DNA of 64,000 nt from Lichenostomus cassidix (GCA_008360975.2 CM039210.1:15130293-15194292); one strand, 5' to 3'; positions 21,981 through 33,535 are shown, numbered from the stretch's first letter. Translations and numbers: made by a program. Notes: generated by a model not told the origin, from the sequence alone.

Positions 21981-24900
21981 CCAGGGAAAACCGAATTTTT
22001 TGGACAGTGTGGATTCGGTGGCCTGGCACATCAGAGCCACTAGAATACGAGGCTTTAGTTGACACTGGTGCACAATGCACGATAATCCCATCGCGACATG
22101 TGGGGACAGAACCTATTTCTATTTCCGGCGTTACAGGAGGATCACAAGACTTGACCCTAGTGAAAGCTGAGGTGAGCCTGACTGGAAGAGAGTGGAAAGA
22201 ACATTCCATTGTGACTGGCCCAGAGGCTCCATGTATTTTGGGTATAGACTTCCTCCGAAATGGATATTTCAAAGACCCAAAGGGACTCAAGTGGGCATTT
22301 GGGATAGTTGCTGTAGAGACAGAGGGCATAAAACAATTGAACACCTTGCCTGGACTGTCAGAGAACCCATCTGCAGTAGGACTCCTGAAAGGGGAAGAGC
22401 AACAAGTACCGATTGCAACCTCGATTGTGCACCGCCAACAGTACCGGACGACTCGTGATGCCGTGATTCCCATTCACAAACTAATCCGTGAGCTGGAGAG
22501 CCAAGGGGTGGTCAGCAGGACCCATTCATCCTTTAACAGCCCCATCTGGCCTGTGCGAAAATCTGAAGGAGAATGGAGATTGACTGTGGACTATCGTGCC
22601 TTGAATGAGGTGACTCCACCTTTGAGTGCTGCTGTGCCAGACATGCTGGAGCTCCAGTATGAGCTAGAGTCCAAGGCAGCAAAGTGGTATGCCACTATTG
22701 ACATTGCAAATGCATTTTTCTCCATTCTTCTGGCAGCAGAGTGCAGACCTCAGTTTGCTTTCACCTGGAGGGGCGTGCAGTACACGTGAAACCAATTGCC
22801 CCAGGGGTGGAAGCACAGTCCCACCATTTGTCATGGACTGATCCAGGCTGCATTGGAAAAGGGTGGGGCTCCAGAACATTTGCAATACATTGATGACATC
22901 ATTGTGTGGGGGGACACAGCAGAAGAAGTATTTGAGAAAGGAAAGGAAATCATCCAGATTCTCCTGGAAGCTGGTTTCGCTATAAAAAAGAGCAAAGTCA
23001 AAGGGCCTGCCAAAGAGATCCAGTTCCTAGGAGTGAAGTGGCAAGATGGACGGCATCAGATTCCTACTGAGGTTATCAATAAAATCATCACAATGTCCCC
23101 CCCAACCAACAAGAAGGAGACGCAAGCTTTCCTGGGAGCTATAGGCTTTTGGAGAATGCACATCCCTGAGTACAGCCAGATTGTGAGTCCTCTCTACCTG
23201 GCTACCCGTAAGAAAAATGATTTCCACTGGGGCCCTGAACAGCAGCAAGCTTTCACCCAGATCAAGCAGGAGATTGCTCATGCAGTAGCCCTTGGCCCAG
23301 TCAGGACAGGGCCAGAAGTAAAGAATGTGCTTTACTCTGCAGCCGGGAGCCATGGCCTGTCCTGGAGCCTTTGGCAGAAGGTGCCTGGTGAGACTTGAGG
23401 CCGACCACTGGGATTTTGGAGCTGAAGTTACAGAGGGTCTGAAGCCAACTACACCCCAACAGAGAAAGAAATCCTAGCAGCATACGAAGGAGTCCAAGCT
23501 GCCTCAGAGGTAATTGGCACAGAAGCACAACTCCTCCTGGCACCTCGACTACCGGTGCTTGGGTGGATGTTTAAAGCAGAGGTTCCCTCTACTCATCATG
23601 CCACCAATGGCACATGGAGCAAATGGATTGCCCTTATCACACAGCGCGCCCGTATGGGAAATCTGAATCGCCCTGGGATTTTGGAAATAATTACAAATTG
23701 GCCTGAAGGTGAAAATTTTAGTCTGATTGAGGAAGAGGAGCTGGAACAGGTGACCTGTGCAGAGGAAGCCCCACCATACAACCAACTGCCAGCAGACGAA
23801 ACACGCTACGCTCTTTTCACTGATGGTTCCTGTTGTCTTGTAGGGACAAAACGAAAATGGAAAGCAGCTGTGTGGAGCCCCACACGACGGGTTGCAGAAG
23901 CTAGGGAAGAAGAGGGTGGATCGAGCCAATTCGCTGAGCTCAAAGCCGTTCAGTTAGCCCTGGACATTGCTGAAAGAGAGAAATGGCCAAAGCTCTACCT
24001 TTATACTGATTCATGGATGGTAGCCAATGCTCTGTGGGGTTGGCTGGAAAAGTGGAAGAAGGCTGGTTGGCAGCGTAGGGGAAAACCAATTTGGGCAGCT
24101 GAAGAATGGAAAGACATCGCTAGCCGGGCAGAGAGACTACCTGTGAAGGTCCGCCATGTAGATGCCCATGTCCCCAAGAGTCGAGCTGATGAGGAACACC
24201 GAAACAACGAACAGGTAGATCAGGCTGCAAAGATAAAGGTGTCCCAGGTAGACTTGGATTGGCAGCATAAAGGAGATTTATTCCTAGCTCGATGGGCCCA
24301 TGATGCCTCAGGCTATCAGGGCAGAGATGCCACCTATAAGTGGGCACGAGACCGAGGGGTGGATCTAACCATGGACTGCATCTCTCAAGTTATCCATGAC
24401 TGTGAAACGTGTGCTGCCATCAAGCAAGCCAAGCGGGTGAAGCCCCTGTGGTATGGTGGAAGGTGGTCTAAATATAAGTATGGAGAGGCCTGGCAGATTG
24501 ATTACATCACACTGCCTCAAACCCGCCATGGCAAGCGCTATGTGCTCACAATGGTAGAAGCCACCACTGGGTGGCTGGAAACCTACCCTGTGCCTCATGC
24601 CACTGCCCATAACACCATCCTGGGCCTTGAAAACCAAGTCCTGTGGAGGCATGGTACTCCTGAGAGAATTGAGTCAGACAACGGAACTCATTTTAAAAAT
24701 AGCCTCATAAACAACTGGGCTAGAGACCATGGCATTGAGTGGGTGTACCACATTCCCTATCATGCACCAGCCGCTGGCAAAGTGGAACGGTATAATGGAT
24801 TGTTAAAAACCACCCTAAAGGCATTGGGTGGGGGAACTTATAAAAATTGGGAGCGACATTTAGCAGAGGCCACCTGGTTAGTCAATACCCAAGGCTCCAT

Positions 24901-25147
24901 CAACTGAGCAGGTCCTGCCCAATCTGAGCTTCTACATACAGTGGATGGAGATAAGGTCCCAGCAGTACATGCCAGAGGCTTGTTAGGGAAAACTGTCTGG
25001 ATTGATTCTGCCTCACATAAAGACAAACCCATCCGTGGGGTTGTCTTTGCCCAGGGACCAGGGTGTACTTGGTGGATAATGCAGGAAGATGGAAAAACAC
25101 GATGTGTCCCTCAGGGAAATTTAATTTTGGGTGAAGGCCACATGTAA
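21953..25147 (+). pseudogene. pol: ERVL Pro-Pol with four in-frame stops
   Basis: The frame continues from gag. Protease: LVDTGAQCTIIPS (about 22055-22095). RT: WRLTVDYRALNE, IDIANAFFS, LPQGWKHSPTICH and YIDDIIVW (about 22890). RNase H: LFTDGSC, then an E helix and LYTDSWMVANAL. Integrase: zinc-finger region ending CETCAAIK, core QIDYITL, ESDNGTHF and the Glu in GKVERYNG. C-terminus VFAQGPGCTWW...GEGHM. Stops: 22787-22789 (a Trp codon in the relatives), 23396-23398, one near 23431, and 24905-24907 (CGA in the sister copy). The second zinc-finger His is Tyr (SGYQGR against SGHQGR in the sister). Catalytic triads are otherwise intact. Confidence 0.9.
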
Positions 25148-25198
25148 GGTTGGGATGGCAACATACCACCGTTCACCGTTCGTGACATTATTTGTACA

Positions 25199-25330
25199 TA
25201 GTTATGTGTATATATGTATATATGTATATATGTATATATGTATATATGTATATATGTATATATGTATATATGTATATATGTATATATGTATATATGTATA
25301 TATGTATATATGTGTATATATATATGTGTG
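25199..25330 (+). repeat. Microsatellite (TATATGTA)n in the ERVL 3' region
   Basis: About fourteen copies of an 8-bp unit lie between the pol stop and the purine tract. The sister element has a different tandem unit at the same place (61107-61248). Confidence 0.95.
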
Positions 25331-25379
25331 TGTTTAAAGTTGGAAGATGTTAAGGTGGGCCTTAAGCCAACGCTATGGA

Positions 25380-25974
25380 ATAAGGGGTGGAATGTCTTGG
25401 ATTGATGATATGATAATCCTTTATCCCCTATCGTTGGCTTATATGCCCAAGAAAGAAAAAAATGTGTGGTCCTGTCCCTTTAACTGCACCCAGCCGCGGA
25501 GAGAAGCGCGGGTTTTTTTGAAAACATTTTCCCCAAGCCTCGCTCCGGGGGAGGATTCGTCGCCCGGCAGAGACTGCGTGCTGGACGGGGGTCGGAGTGA
25601 GCTCTGTTCCCGTTTTTTCCATTCTTCTTCTTTTTCCTCGTTTGGACCCCTTCTCTTCGATCTGCTTTGCCACCCGGAGACCCAGGAGGGCCAGAGGACA
25701 GCAGAGCTCTCCAGGGCGCTCCACCCGGCCCCGGGTGGGGGGCGAGGAGGAGAGGGGCTGCGTCTGAGAAAAGGACTTTTTAATCAGGTTGAATAACTCC
25801 TTTTCACCTTGGTTTTCCCCTTCCCCTGTGCCTTGCAGGGCACTCTGCGTGGTTTTGTCAAATAAATAGTTTTTTCCTTCACTTCCATCGAAGAGGTTCT
25901 GTTGTGGGTGGGGGAGGGGGTGTCGGGGCCCTTCGCTCTCGGAGGAGAGAGAGTTTTATCATTAACCCGGGACA
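25380..25974 (+). repeat. Purine tract and 3' LTR of ERVL copy G
   Basis: GGAATAAGGGGTGGAA at about 25378-25392 leads into TGTCTTGGATTG (LTR 25393-25974). Compared with the 5' LTR it has several transitions, many at CpG, and small indels in T and A runs. Confidence 0.9.
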
Positions 25975-26008
25975 AATGGCTTTCGGTTTTTAAACAAAAA
26001 GGGGGAGC
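25975..26008 (+). pseudogene. env: Last env codons and purine tract of the beta-like ERV
   Basis: TTTTTAAACAAAAAGGGGGAGC matches the end of the env at 8890-8914 (codons for LNK-GGAV-type residues). It links the 3' LTR downstream to the beta-like provirus that begins at 9011. Confidence 0.65.
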
Positions 26009-26282
26009 TGTGACTGCACAGATTCTTTCCCATGGAAATTTTCCCTTCTCTCACTAAGGTTTTAGGAAAACATAAGATAAAATTCTATGTTTATCGAGAA
26101 TGTTTTGGAATGGGCGTTGAGATGCCTCGGCCAACCACTCCGAGGGGTGGGTGATCGTTGGCCAATCCAAATGTACTTCTCGTGTGTATATATATATATA
26201 GCATTTTATTATTAAACTTCACTTTTTCTCCGCTTTCACTTGATGCCTTCTGTTTCGCTCCGTTACTGGTTCAACAGCGACA
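26009..26282 (+). repeat. 3' LTR of the beta-like ERV
   Basis: 274 bp, TGTGACTGCACAG...TTCAACAGCGACA. TATA at about 26190 (a TA run) and ATTAAAC near 26213. Same family as 7630-7893 and 50028-50294. Confidence 0.8.
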
Positions 26283-28390
26283 GCCAGACATCTGTGGACC
26301 CGTGGTGGTAGCTATAAACCCCTTTTTCTTCCTTTTTCTCCCTATCTTTTCCGTTATTGTCTCTCTCTCTCTTTCTATTGCAAGCCACTTTACGGGCACA
26401 ATTAATAAACTTCCTGTTTGGATTGAAATTTAACTCCCTTGACTTGTTGAATTATTTGCTTTACTTTCTTTTTTGCACTCTGAGATCATAGCTGAAATGA
26501 ACCATCACACATCTGCATATAAGTGGACCGTGACAGGGGGTGTGTGAGAAACTGGAAAGATTGATGTCTCGAGACAATTTGGGATGCATGTGTGTGGGGG
26601 AAGGGGCAGGTTGAGCCTTGCCCTGGCAAGGTAATGCCCTGCCCTGCACCCCCCACCCATAGAACCTGTATCATGGCCTGGCACTGCTTGCCAATCATAG
26701 CACACCAGAGGCCATGCTACACACCTGCCCCTGGAGCCCCTATCCCAGCTCCTGGGTGGCCAAATTATCAGAAGTCCCACCTGGGGGAAGGGCCCAGGAA
26801 GGCCAAGGGGTATTTAAAGCAAACATGAGGCAAAGTATGTGTCTGCACCCTACCTCTTCTTGGAGTTTCTATCATTATTGGAACCTAGGAGTTGGTAGCT
26901 ATATGTGTGCCTTTCTGTATCTTTTCTGTCTTTTTCTTCTAATTCCCTCTTCTTGTAATTCTTGAGTAACTTGAAATTGAATGGGCCTAAAGTTTGCTAA
27001 GTTGAATGGGCCAAGTTAATGCTTTGAGAAGTGTTTTATGTTGACTGAATGTTGCACTAAACCTTTTGCCAAAGTTCTTCGGTTTTTTCAAAGTTGTCAG
27101 TAAAGTCTTTTGTGTTGTTTTGACCTATTGAAAATATCTTGTTGGTATTTCTCCCATGCATCTAAGAGTACATGAACAATTGTAAGCTCTTTTAAAAGTC
27201 CCATCAAGTGAGTTGTTTGGGGCCTTAGGCCCAGGCCTCATAAGAGCTGCAGGCTCTGGGTGGCTCTCTCTGCTGCCCTGGCATTTCCCTAGCTCAGAAA
27301 ACACCCCTGTACACCAAGATCTGCCTTGGCTCCAGAGCAGCTCCCCTTGACTTTGACTGTAAAGAACTGGCGAGATAATAAATATTCTGAAAAATGCTCT
27401 TCAAAGATCTTTGCTTCCCCCTGATCTAGTACTTAAGCCCCAAATCAACTTAGTAGAAAAAAATCTTAAAGCAAAATGCCCACATCAATGCATAAAGGGC
27501 TAAAGGAACTCAAAACACTTCCCTCAAACAAATCATATTTTCCTTTAAAAGTCACCAGAAACAGAAAGCTTCATATTTTTAAACAAAGAGCATTTAATGT
27601 ATCTACAACTTAACACTGCTCCAAGAGGTTAGCAAAGCAACTAATTTCAGAATTTGTATGTGCCTACCACATAAAGCACAATAAAGGATATAAATCCAAA
27701 TTCCTACCTTATTTTGATGAATATGAAAGAGCTTACTAAGGGGTATTTTCACTTTTTCTAGTCAATACTGGAAAACAGGGAGATGCCCTAGATTTCAAGA
27801 AAAGTCCACATTCTGAAGGAGTTTGAACTTTCCGAAATTATTACTTTTTTATTTTTTTGCAACTGCAGTTACAAAAACAGGACAAGTTTTAAAAGAATAC
27901 CATCACTGCAGAAGAGGGTTGAAGAAACGTCTCACCCACAACTGATACTTACTAGCACAATAACCCTGGCAACACAGGGGTCTACTTCACTACTGTCACA
28001 GAGAATCTCAATCATAAAAACAGAGTATTAGCAAGTTACAGATGAAGACAGGAATTCACTAACAATTCTCCCTTCGCGCTATTCACCCTTCTTTGTACCT
28101 GCTGCAAGCCAATGCCTTCACTAAGTGACCTAGATAAGCTTTGCTGTTGTATGAAAACACAGGTGTTTTCATGTTCAGGGTAATGGGTTAAATACCTTCC
28201 ACCTACTCGCCTCTTCAAATTTAACAGTGATACAATTTATTAGAAGATAATGACCACCTGAGAGCTGAAATGACATAAGGCTTTAGCAGAAGTCTGCATC
28301 ATATGATGTCTATGTTACAATAATTTCACAGCTATACCAATACAGGACTCAGTGTGAAGTGATCTAAAAAAGCCTGATCCTAGTTCAGCT
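26283..28390. other. Unassigned flank with LTR-like signals
   Basis: 26283-26535 has CTATAAACC, AATAAAC and an end GTGACA, like the 3' half of an LTR. 26540-27400 has GTATTTAAAGC near 26810 and AATAAATA near 27377. No partners or duplications were found. 27400-28390 looks like ordinary AT-rich non-coding DNA. Confidence 0.35.
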
Positions 28391-28429
28391 GTGGAATCAG
28401 GTGAGGTAAAAAAAAAGTCACTCATGAGT

Positions 28430-28681
28430 TGCTTCAGAGGGACCTGGACAAGCTCAACAAGTGGCCCATGGGAATCTCATGAGGTTCAACAAGGCCAAGT
28501 GCAAGGTGCTGCACCTGGGTCAGGGCAACCTCCAGTATCAACACAGGTTGAGAGCAGCCCTGCTGAGAAGGACTTGGGGTGGGTGCTGGTGGATGAGAGG
28601 CTGGACATGAGCCAGCAATGTGCACTTGCAACTCAGAATGCCAATTGCTATCCTGGGCTGCATCCAAGACAGTGGGGCCAG
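28430..28681 (+). mobile_element. CR1 LINE, ORF2 3' part, upstream piece
   Basis: The sequence encodes the CR1 reverse-transcriptase tail pattern ([22 protein letters not shown]). It is cut at 28681 by a solo LTR and continues at 29107. Confidence 0.85.
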
Positions 28682-29106
28682 TCATTCGCCCCAATCGAGC
28701 CTGGAGACACTTCAAAGACAAAGTCAGAGAAGTGGGTATTTGCTTTATTTAGTGCACCGGATGTGTGGGGAATTCTCTCCGCCAAACACACACACCTCAG
28801 TACTTCCAAAGGCACAGTGTTATAGGTAAAATTCATGAATATTCATTACATTCCCCAGGATAGGAGTGGTTATACAAATTACTTCTCATAAGTCATTAAT
28901 ATCATTAGCGATTTCTTGTGCTAAATGGCAAAAAGATTCCTTTTGCCCCCTTTTATCTTGATAAGATTAGGGGAATCCACAAGGCCAGAACTGTTATCAG
29001 CCTTCAGCCCTGGTGCTGTGCTGGTGGAAGGGGCAAAAGATCAAAGAAACAAGGATGGTTGAAGTGTAAATAGATTTGGGTTTTCTATTTGACCACTCCT
29101 TTCTCA
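28682..29106 (-). repeat. Solo LTR family 'L', copy 1 (TSD CCAG)
   Basis: On the minus strand TGAGAAAGGAGTGG...GGGGCGAATGA, with AATAAAGC in that orientation. CCAG occurs on both sides (28678-28681, 29107-29110). It splits a CR1 copy. Confidence 0.85.
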
Positions 29107-29664
29107 CCAGGGAGGTGATTCTGCCTGTCTACTCCACTCTCATGAGACCCCACCTGGAGAACTGTGTCCAGCTCTGGGGCCCCCAACACAGGAAAGACAT
29201 CAACCTGGTGGAGCAAGTCCAGAGGAGGGCCACCAAGATAATGAGCGGGATGGATCTCCTCTCCTATGAGGAAAGGCTGAGAGAATTGGGATTGTTCAGC
29301 CTGGAAAAGAGAAGGCTTCAAGGCGACCTTAGAGCAGCCTTCCAGTACCTACAGGGGACTTACAAGAGAGCTGGAGAGGGACTTTTCACAAAGGCATGTA
29401 ATGACACGACAAGGGGGAATGGCTTTAAACTGAAGAAGGGTAGGTTTAGATTAGATATTAGAAAGAAATTCTTTACTGTGAGGGTGATGAGACACTGGAA
29501 CAGTTTGCCCAGAGAGGTCGTTGACTTCCCATCCCTAGAGGTATTCAAGGCCAGATGGATGGGGCTCTGGACAACCTGGTCTAGTAGGTGTTCCTGCCCA
29601 TGGCAGGGGAGTTGGAACTAGATTATCTTTAAGGTCCCTTTCAACTCAAACCCTTCTAGGATTC
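29107..29664 (+). mobile_element. CR1 LINE, ORF2 end and 3' UTR, downstream piece
   Basis: Continues the CR1 with [17 protein letters not shown], then [12 protein letters not shown] and the typical 3' UTR ending CCTTCTAGGATTC. A provirus is inserted exactly in this terminal repeat: GGATTC lies at 29659-29664 and again at 33536-33541. Confidence 0.9.
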
Positions 29665-30002
29665 TGTCGGTGTTTGATTTGGGGTCTCAGACTGGTTCAT
29701 GCAAAGTCCCATTTATTGAACAGAAAACATCATGTTTTTATACTGTTACAAACTTAACCGTTCCACAAACTTGGTTTCCAGGGTTACGTTTTACTTTCCT
29801 GATGTAAGAGATGATCACTGTCATCTCTGCTTAATTTCCCCTGCTAATCACTCATGCACAAGGTAAACAGTCTTGGTCTTGATATCAGCCTCAGCCCCTG
29901 CCAGGGGCAATTCAGCTTATCTCCCTTAATGTCCCACATTAACTGATGACAAAAGGCTTCTGCAGCTGCTGGACCTCGCAGCTAACACCTTGCATTCCCA
30001 CA
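29665..30002 (-). repeat. 3' LTR of the small class II ERV
   Basis: Minus strand TGTGGGAATGCAAGG...AAACACCGACA, preceded by the purine tract AACAGGGGGAGA (30003-30015). AATAAATGG is present in this orientation near 29722. Confidence 0.9.
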
Positions 30003-30015
30003 TCTCCCCCTGTTT

Positions 30016-31020
30016 AGTTTAACAATAAAAAAGCTTAATCGTTTTGTTGACTATACACTACAAACATTGTAACAAGCAAGGTATACAAATTATTCTACAC
30101 AATACAACTACAAAAACATTTATCAAATTCTTGAACCACCCACAGTCCAACCCATAAAAATCCTGGTAGTTGTTTTCTCAGCTTGACTTCACAGGGAAGG
30201 TTGAACTTTTGTTCTAAGGACATTTGAGTTTGTGTTATAATATCTTTGTTGTTCTCGCCTTGGTCATCTTTAGGTGGTGTTGGTCTTTTTTCTCTGTATG
30301 GGCAAATGTTTTTTCATACCTGTGGAAACAAAAGCATAGCCTCTTCCCCATGTAATGAGAGGAAAAGTTCCAATTATTTTGCCTGATTAGAAGTCCTTTA
30401 CCAGGACTAGGGATTTAATTCTAATGACTGCTGCACTTTTTCCATAGTGCCACATTTCAGGCGGAGTTTTGCTGTTTGGATAGCAATTTAAAAAATTTAA
30501 AACATATAAGGCTTTGTGTAGCATATCTTGGAGCGTTACACTCTCAATTCCCCCCCTTTTTTGTTCTAATAAGCTTGTGCTGTGAGTTCACTCAATGAGG
30601 GTCTGTCTTGTGGGGGAATGAGGGATTCTTGTGATGTGTTGTATTTTTCATAAGGCAAAAAAGGTAGTTAAAAATGAGAAATGTATTCAGGACTATTATC
30701 TGTTTTAACTTGTGGCACACTTAAAAAAAGGCAGCTTAAAAAAATTATGTTTAGCATCCTTTGCTGCTTCTCCTGCATGGCAGGATGCAAACAGAGCTTT
30801 TGAAAAGGTGTCAATGGAGGAATGGTTATATCTTAAACGACCAAATTAAGGGAAATGGGTAACATTAGTTTGCTACAATTGAAGGCTTTGCAAACCTCGA
30901 GGGTTAATTCTATGTTGAGGGTAAAGTTATCAATAAAACTTGGGAGAGAATATGCATAATAAAGTAAGAACTTCTACGGTTATCTAAAAGAAAAACAAGC
31001 TTTTGCAGCTAGGAAAAGAG
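30016..31020 (-). other. Post-pol interior of the small ERV
   Basis: About 1 kb of AT-rich sequence with no readable integrase or env. It contains one further C-rich run (G-rich on the minus strand) near 30550 that may be a second purine tract. Confidence 0.4.
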
Positions 31021-31400
31021 TTATGGATTAGTAATCTCTAGGAAAACTGCAGATTTTGTTCTTCCTGCAACACAAAAGGAGTCTGTGAAAAGGTTAATAG
31101 TAAAGGGAGTATCCCATTTCTCAAAGGCATGTACAACAGTTGCCAGTTCGAGGATTTGAGGGGAACTTAAACAATGGCAACATCTGATGTCCACTGACGG
31201 GTGTTTGGGTGGTAATCTTGACCCATCAGCGAAGATCTTCAGGGCTTGCAAAGGAATTTCAGATTGTTTTAGCAAGCTGTGTGCATATGGATGTGGAGTT
31301 ATTTGACCTGCAAAATTAGACAAAGCATTAGCAAAACATTTGAATTTTGTCTTTACAGATACTGGTTTTTTAGGTAGGGGCTACACCGAAATAGGTTTAG
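31021..31400 (-). pseudogene. pol: RNase H fragment
   Basis: A 100-codon minus-strand frame contains FADGSRL, LELATVVHAFEKW and INLFTDSFCVAG, the three acidic blocks of retroviral RNase H. Decayed Pol residues can be read upstream to ~31400. RT proper is missing. Confidence 0.7.
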
Positions 31401-32315
31401 CTGTTTTCCATGTCAATTGTGGGATGGTGCACACTGACAATGGCTCCTCCTAAAAATCAGATTACAATCTCAGACTGAGCTGAGAGAGATTTCCTCCTCA
31501 CAACACTATGGGAACTGCAAAACAAAAGATTTGATGTTAGCACTGTAATTATCTATTTTGTTGGCAATTGCTTACTCCACCAAATTTCTGAAAGATTTTG
31601 TGAAACTGAAGCTAGAGATCAATTAGGTAGCCACTTAGCATGAGAAATTATGGTAACATTTGCTCTAGTATTCACCAAATTCCAGGGCTCTTGGTGGAGC
31701 CAAACTCCCCTTTCCCCCCTGTTGAAATCAGAAAAGAAAAGCAGCTTAGCAATGCGAGACTTTTTAAGTACAGTGCAGGGTGGAAAGGGAGTCCACACCA
31801 TAACCTTGATTTTACCAGTAAAATGAGAATTTAATTTTTCTAGGTAGGACAAAAAGACCAGAAGAGGTAACAGAAGATCTCCTTAGCCACAAAGCACTGC
31901 GACTCTCCCCTCCACCCCCAGCTGTCCAAAAGTCTCGGTTGATAGCAAATGCACTGTGGAGTTTTAAAAGAGTTACTGTCAGTGTTACTGTAAGTGTTAC
32001 TGTTGCTGTTGCAAACATGACAAAGTCCACGCCGGACCTGTTTGCCGCAGCTGGTGGGTGTGTGGCTGATGCTGGGGTTGAAGAATCTCTCTGGTGTTCA
32101 GTTGTACAGAGGATGAGGGTGTCTCTGTCGTCACTTGGTGCCGTCCCGCGCCCCGCGACCTGTTTCCTGAAATCGGTTTTCTTTCATCTGGGATCATATT
32201 CCGCATCCACCAGCAACGCATGTGAAGGTCCAAGGGTGACTTCCACAGCAGGCAGGCTACAGGGATCGGGGCACACAGGAGCGGAGGGAATAGGGGCAGC
32301 TGGAGATGGCGCAGC
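31401..32315 (-). pseudogene. gag: Decayed gag and deleted interior
   Basis: Minus-strand reading from 32315 gives Pro/Ala-rich residues consistent with a Gag linker, then a broken frame. A short tandem of AGTGTTACTGT units lies at 31976-32010. No capsid or knuckle is visible. Confidence 0.4.
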
Positions 32316-32723
32316 TGATTCGCCCCAATCGAGCTCAGAGACACTTCAGAGACCAAGTCAGAGAAGTGGGTATTTGCTTTATTCGGTGCACCGGCTGTGT
32401 GGGGAATTGTTTCCGCCAAACACACACACCAGTACCTCCAAAGACACAGTGTTATAGGTAAAATTAATGAATATTCATTACATTCCCCAGGATAGGAGTG
32501 GTTATACAAATTACTTCTCATAAGTCATTAATATTATTAGCGATTTCTTGTGCTCAATGGCAAAAGGAATCCTTTTGCCCCCTTTTATCTTGATAAGATT
32601 AAGGGAATCCACAAGGCCAGAACTGACAGGCGCCGTGCTGGTGGAAGGGCTAAAAGCTCAAAGAAACAAGAATGGTTGAAGTGCAAATAGATTTGGGTTT
32701 TCTATTTGACTACTCCTTTCTCA
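32316..32723 (-). repeat. Solo LTR family L, copy 2 (TSD CAGC)
   Basis: CAGC at 32312-32315 and 32724-32727. It is inserted in the gag region of the small ERV, so it is younger than that provirus. Confidence 0.9.
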
Positions 32724-33177
32724 CAGCATCGGCTGACACTCCCTCCGAGGAGGAACTGCTTTCAGAAGCAGCGTTCTCTTTGTTAGCCTCATTAGCCTCC
32801 AGTATCTCTCTCCGGGCAGGCAGCATTTGAGCGGCTGCTTCATCTCCTGTAGCACGATCTCACAATTCGACTCTCGCCTCATCCCGCACCTCCGACGAAA
32901 TGGCGGTTCTTGGGTTTACTTCTAATATTAAGAGTAGTGCACAGCGTAGTACTTGAGCAACTGTGCAAAGCAGCACATTTAGGGATTGGGAACACCCGGA
33001 CTCTCCATGTTTTTCGAAAACATGGCTATCCTCTGAGGACTCTCCCGTCCCCATTGTTCTCCGTGGCTCACCTTCTACTCTGTCCCTTCAGTTGCTGGCC
33101 AGCTTTTTCTGTTTCTTTCAACAGCACTTAAGTTCCACGGAGCACGCCAACAGAGGCCAGATAGGGGTCCTGTTGCT
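32724..33177 (-). pseudogene. gag: Matrix-like gag start of the small ERV
   Basis: Minus-strand frames from about 33054 give GTGESSEDSHVFEKHGE and, after a stop, a Glu/Ala/Ser-rich stretch up to the inserted LTR. The position just after the primer site supports gag, but similarity is weak. Confidence 0.45.
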
Positions 33178-33195
33178 CCTCACACGAGGGCACCA
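33178..33195 (-). promoter_or_regulatory. Primer-binding site, unassigned tRNA
   Basis: Minus strand TGGTGCCCTCGTGTGAGG lies two bases from the LTR end. The first eight bases equal those of the ERVL site at 20041, and the rest differs. Confidence 0.6.
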
Positions 33196-33197
33196 TT

Positions 33198-33535
33198 AGT
33201 AGGCGTTTGATTTGGGGTCTCAGACTGGTTCATGCAAAGTCCCATTTATTGAACAGAAAACATCATGTTTTTATACTGTTACAAACTTAACCGTTCCACA
33301 AACTTGGTTTCCAGGGTTACGTTTTACTTTCCTGATGTAAGAGATGATCACTGTCATCTCTGCTTAATTTCCCCTGCTAATCACTCATGCACAAGGTAAA
33401 CAGTCTTGGTCTTGATATCAGCCTCAGCCCCTGCCAGGGGCAATTCAGCTTATCTCCCTTAATGTCCCACATTAACTGATGACAAAAGGCTTCTGCAGCT
33501 GCTGGACCTCGCAGCTAACACCTTGCACTCCCACA
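33198..33535 (-). repeat. 5' LTR of the small class II ERV
   Basis: Matches 29665-30002 with one clear internal difference (CACTCCC/CATTCCC) and a few at the U5 end. The TSD GGATTC follows at 33536-33541. Confidence 0.9.

Larger units (their letters stand above)
19447..25974 (+). mobile_element. ERVL provirus, nearly complete (copy G)
   Basis: LTR (589 bp), primer site, intact gag, a pro-RT-RNase H-integrase frame with a few stops, no env, microsatellite, purine tract and LTR (582 bp). The flanks AATGC and AATGG give a 5-bp duplication with one mismatch. The LTRs differ at roughly 3% plus small indels. Class III (ERVL) assignment follows the Gag and Pol type and the absence of env. I see no dUTPase after integrase. 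A second, more decayed copy is at 56685-61949. Confidence 0.9.
9011..26282 (+). mobile_element. Beta-like ERV interrupted by two other proviruses
   Basis: Gag, dUTPase-protease, RT, RNase H and integrase lie in order from 9011 to 14415. A gag-only element (14908-19066) and an ERVL (19447-25974) follow. The last env codons, purine tract and 3' LTR appear at 25975-26282. Removing the two insertions leaves about 6.6 kb with only ~900 bp for env. Numerous stops make it non-functional. No separate 5' LTR is visible. Confidence 0.75.
29665..33535 (-). mobile_element. Small class II ERV, recent, internally deleted
   Basis: Two 338-bp LTRs that are almost identical flank ~3.2 kb of internal sequence on the minus strand, with a perfect 6-bp duplication GGATTC. 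Gag matrix-like sequence follows the primer site, and an RNase H fragment lies further on. RT, integrase and env are not recognisable. A solo LTR of family L sits in its gag. LTR identity against a ruined interior suggests it was already defective when it moved. Confidence 0.85.

Noticed and set aside
25131..25405. Reading frames of repeated Tyr-Ile-Cys/Met across the microsatellite.
   Set aside because: They are translations of the 8-bp repeat without conserved coding content.
31420..31460. Plus-strand GTGCACACTGACAATGGC resembling an integrase TDNG motif.
   Set aside because: The surrounding provirus and its RNase H are on the minus strand, where this interval reads on into Pol residues. 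The plus frame stops at once.
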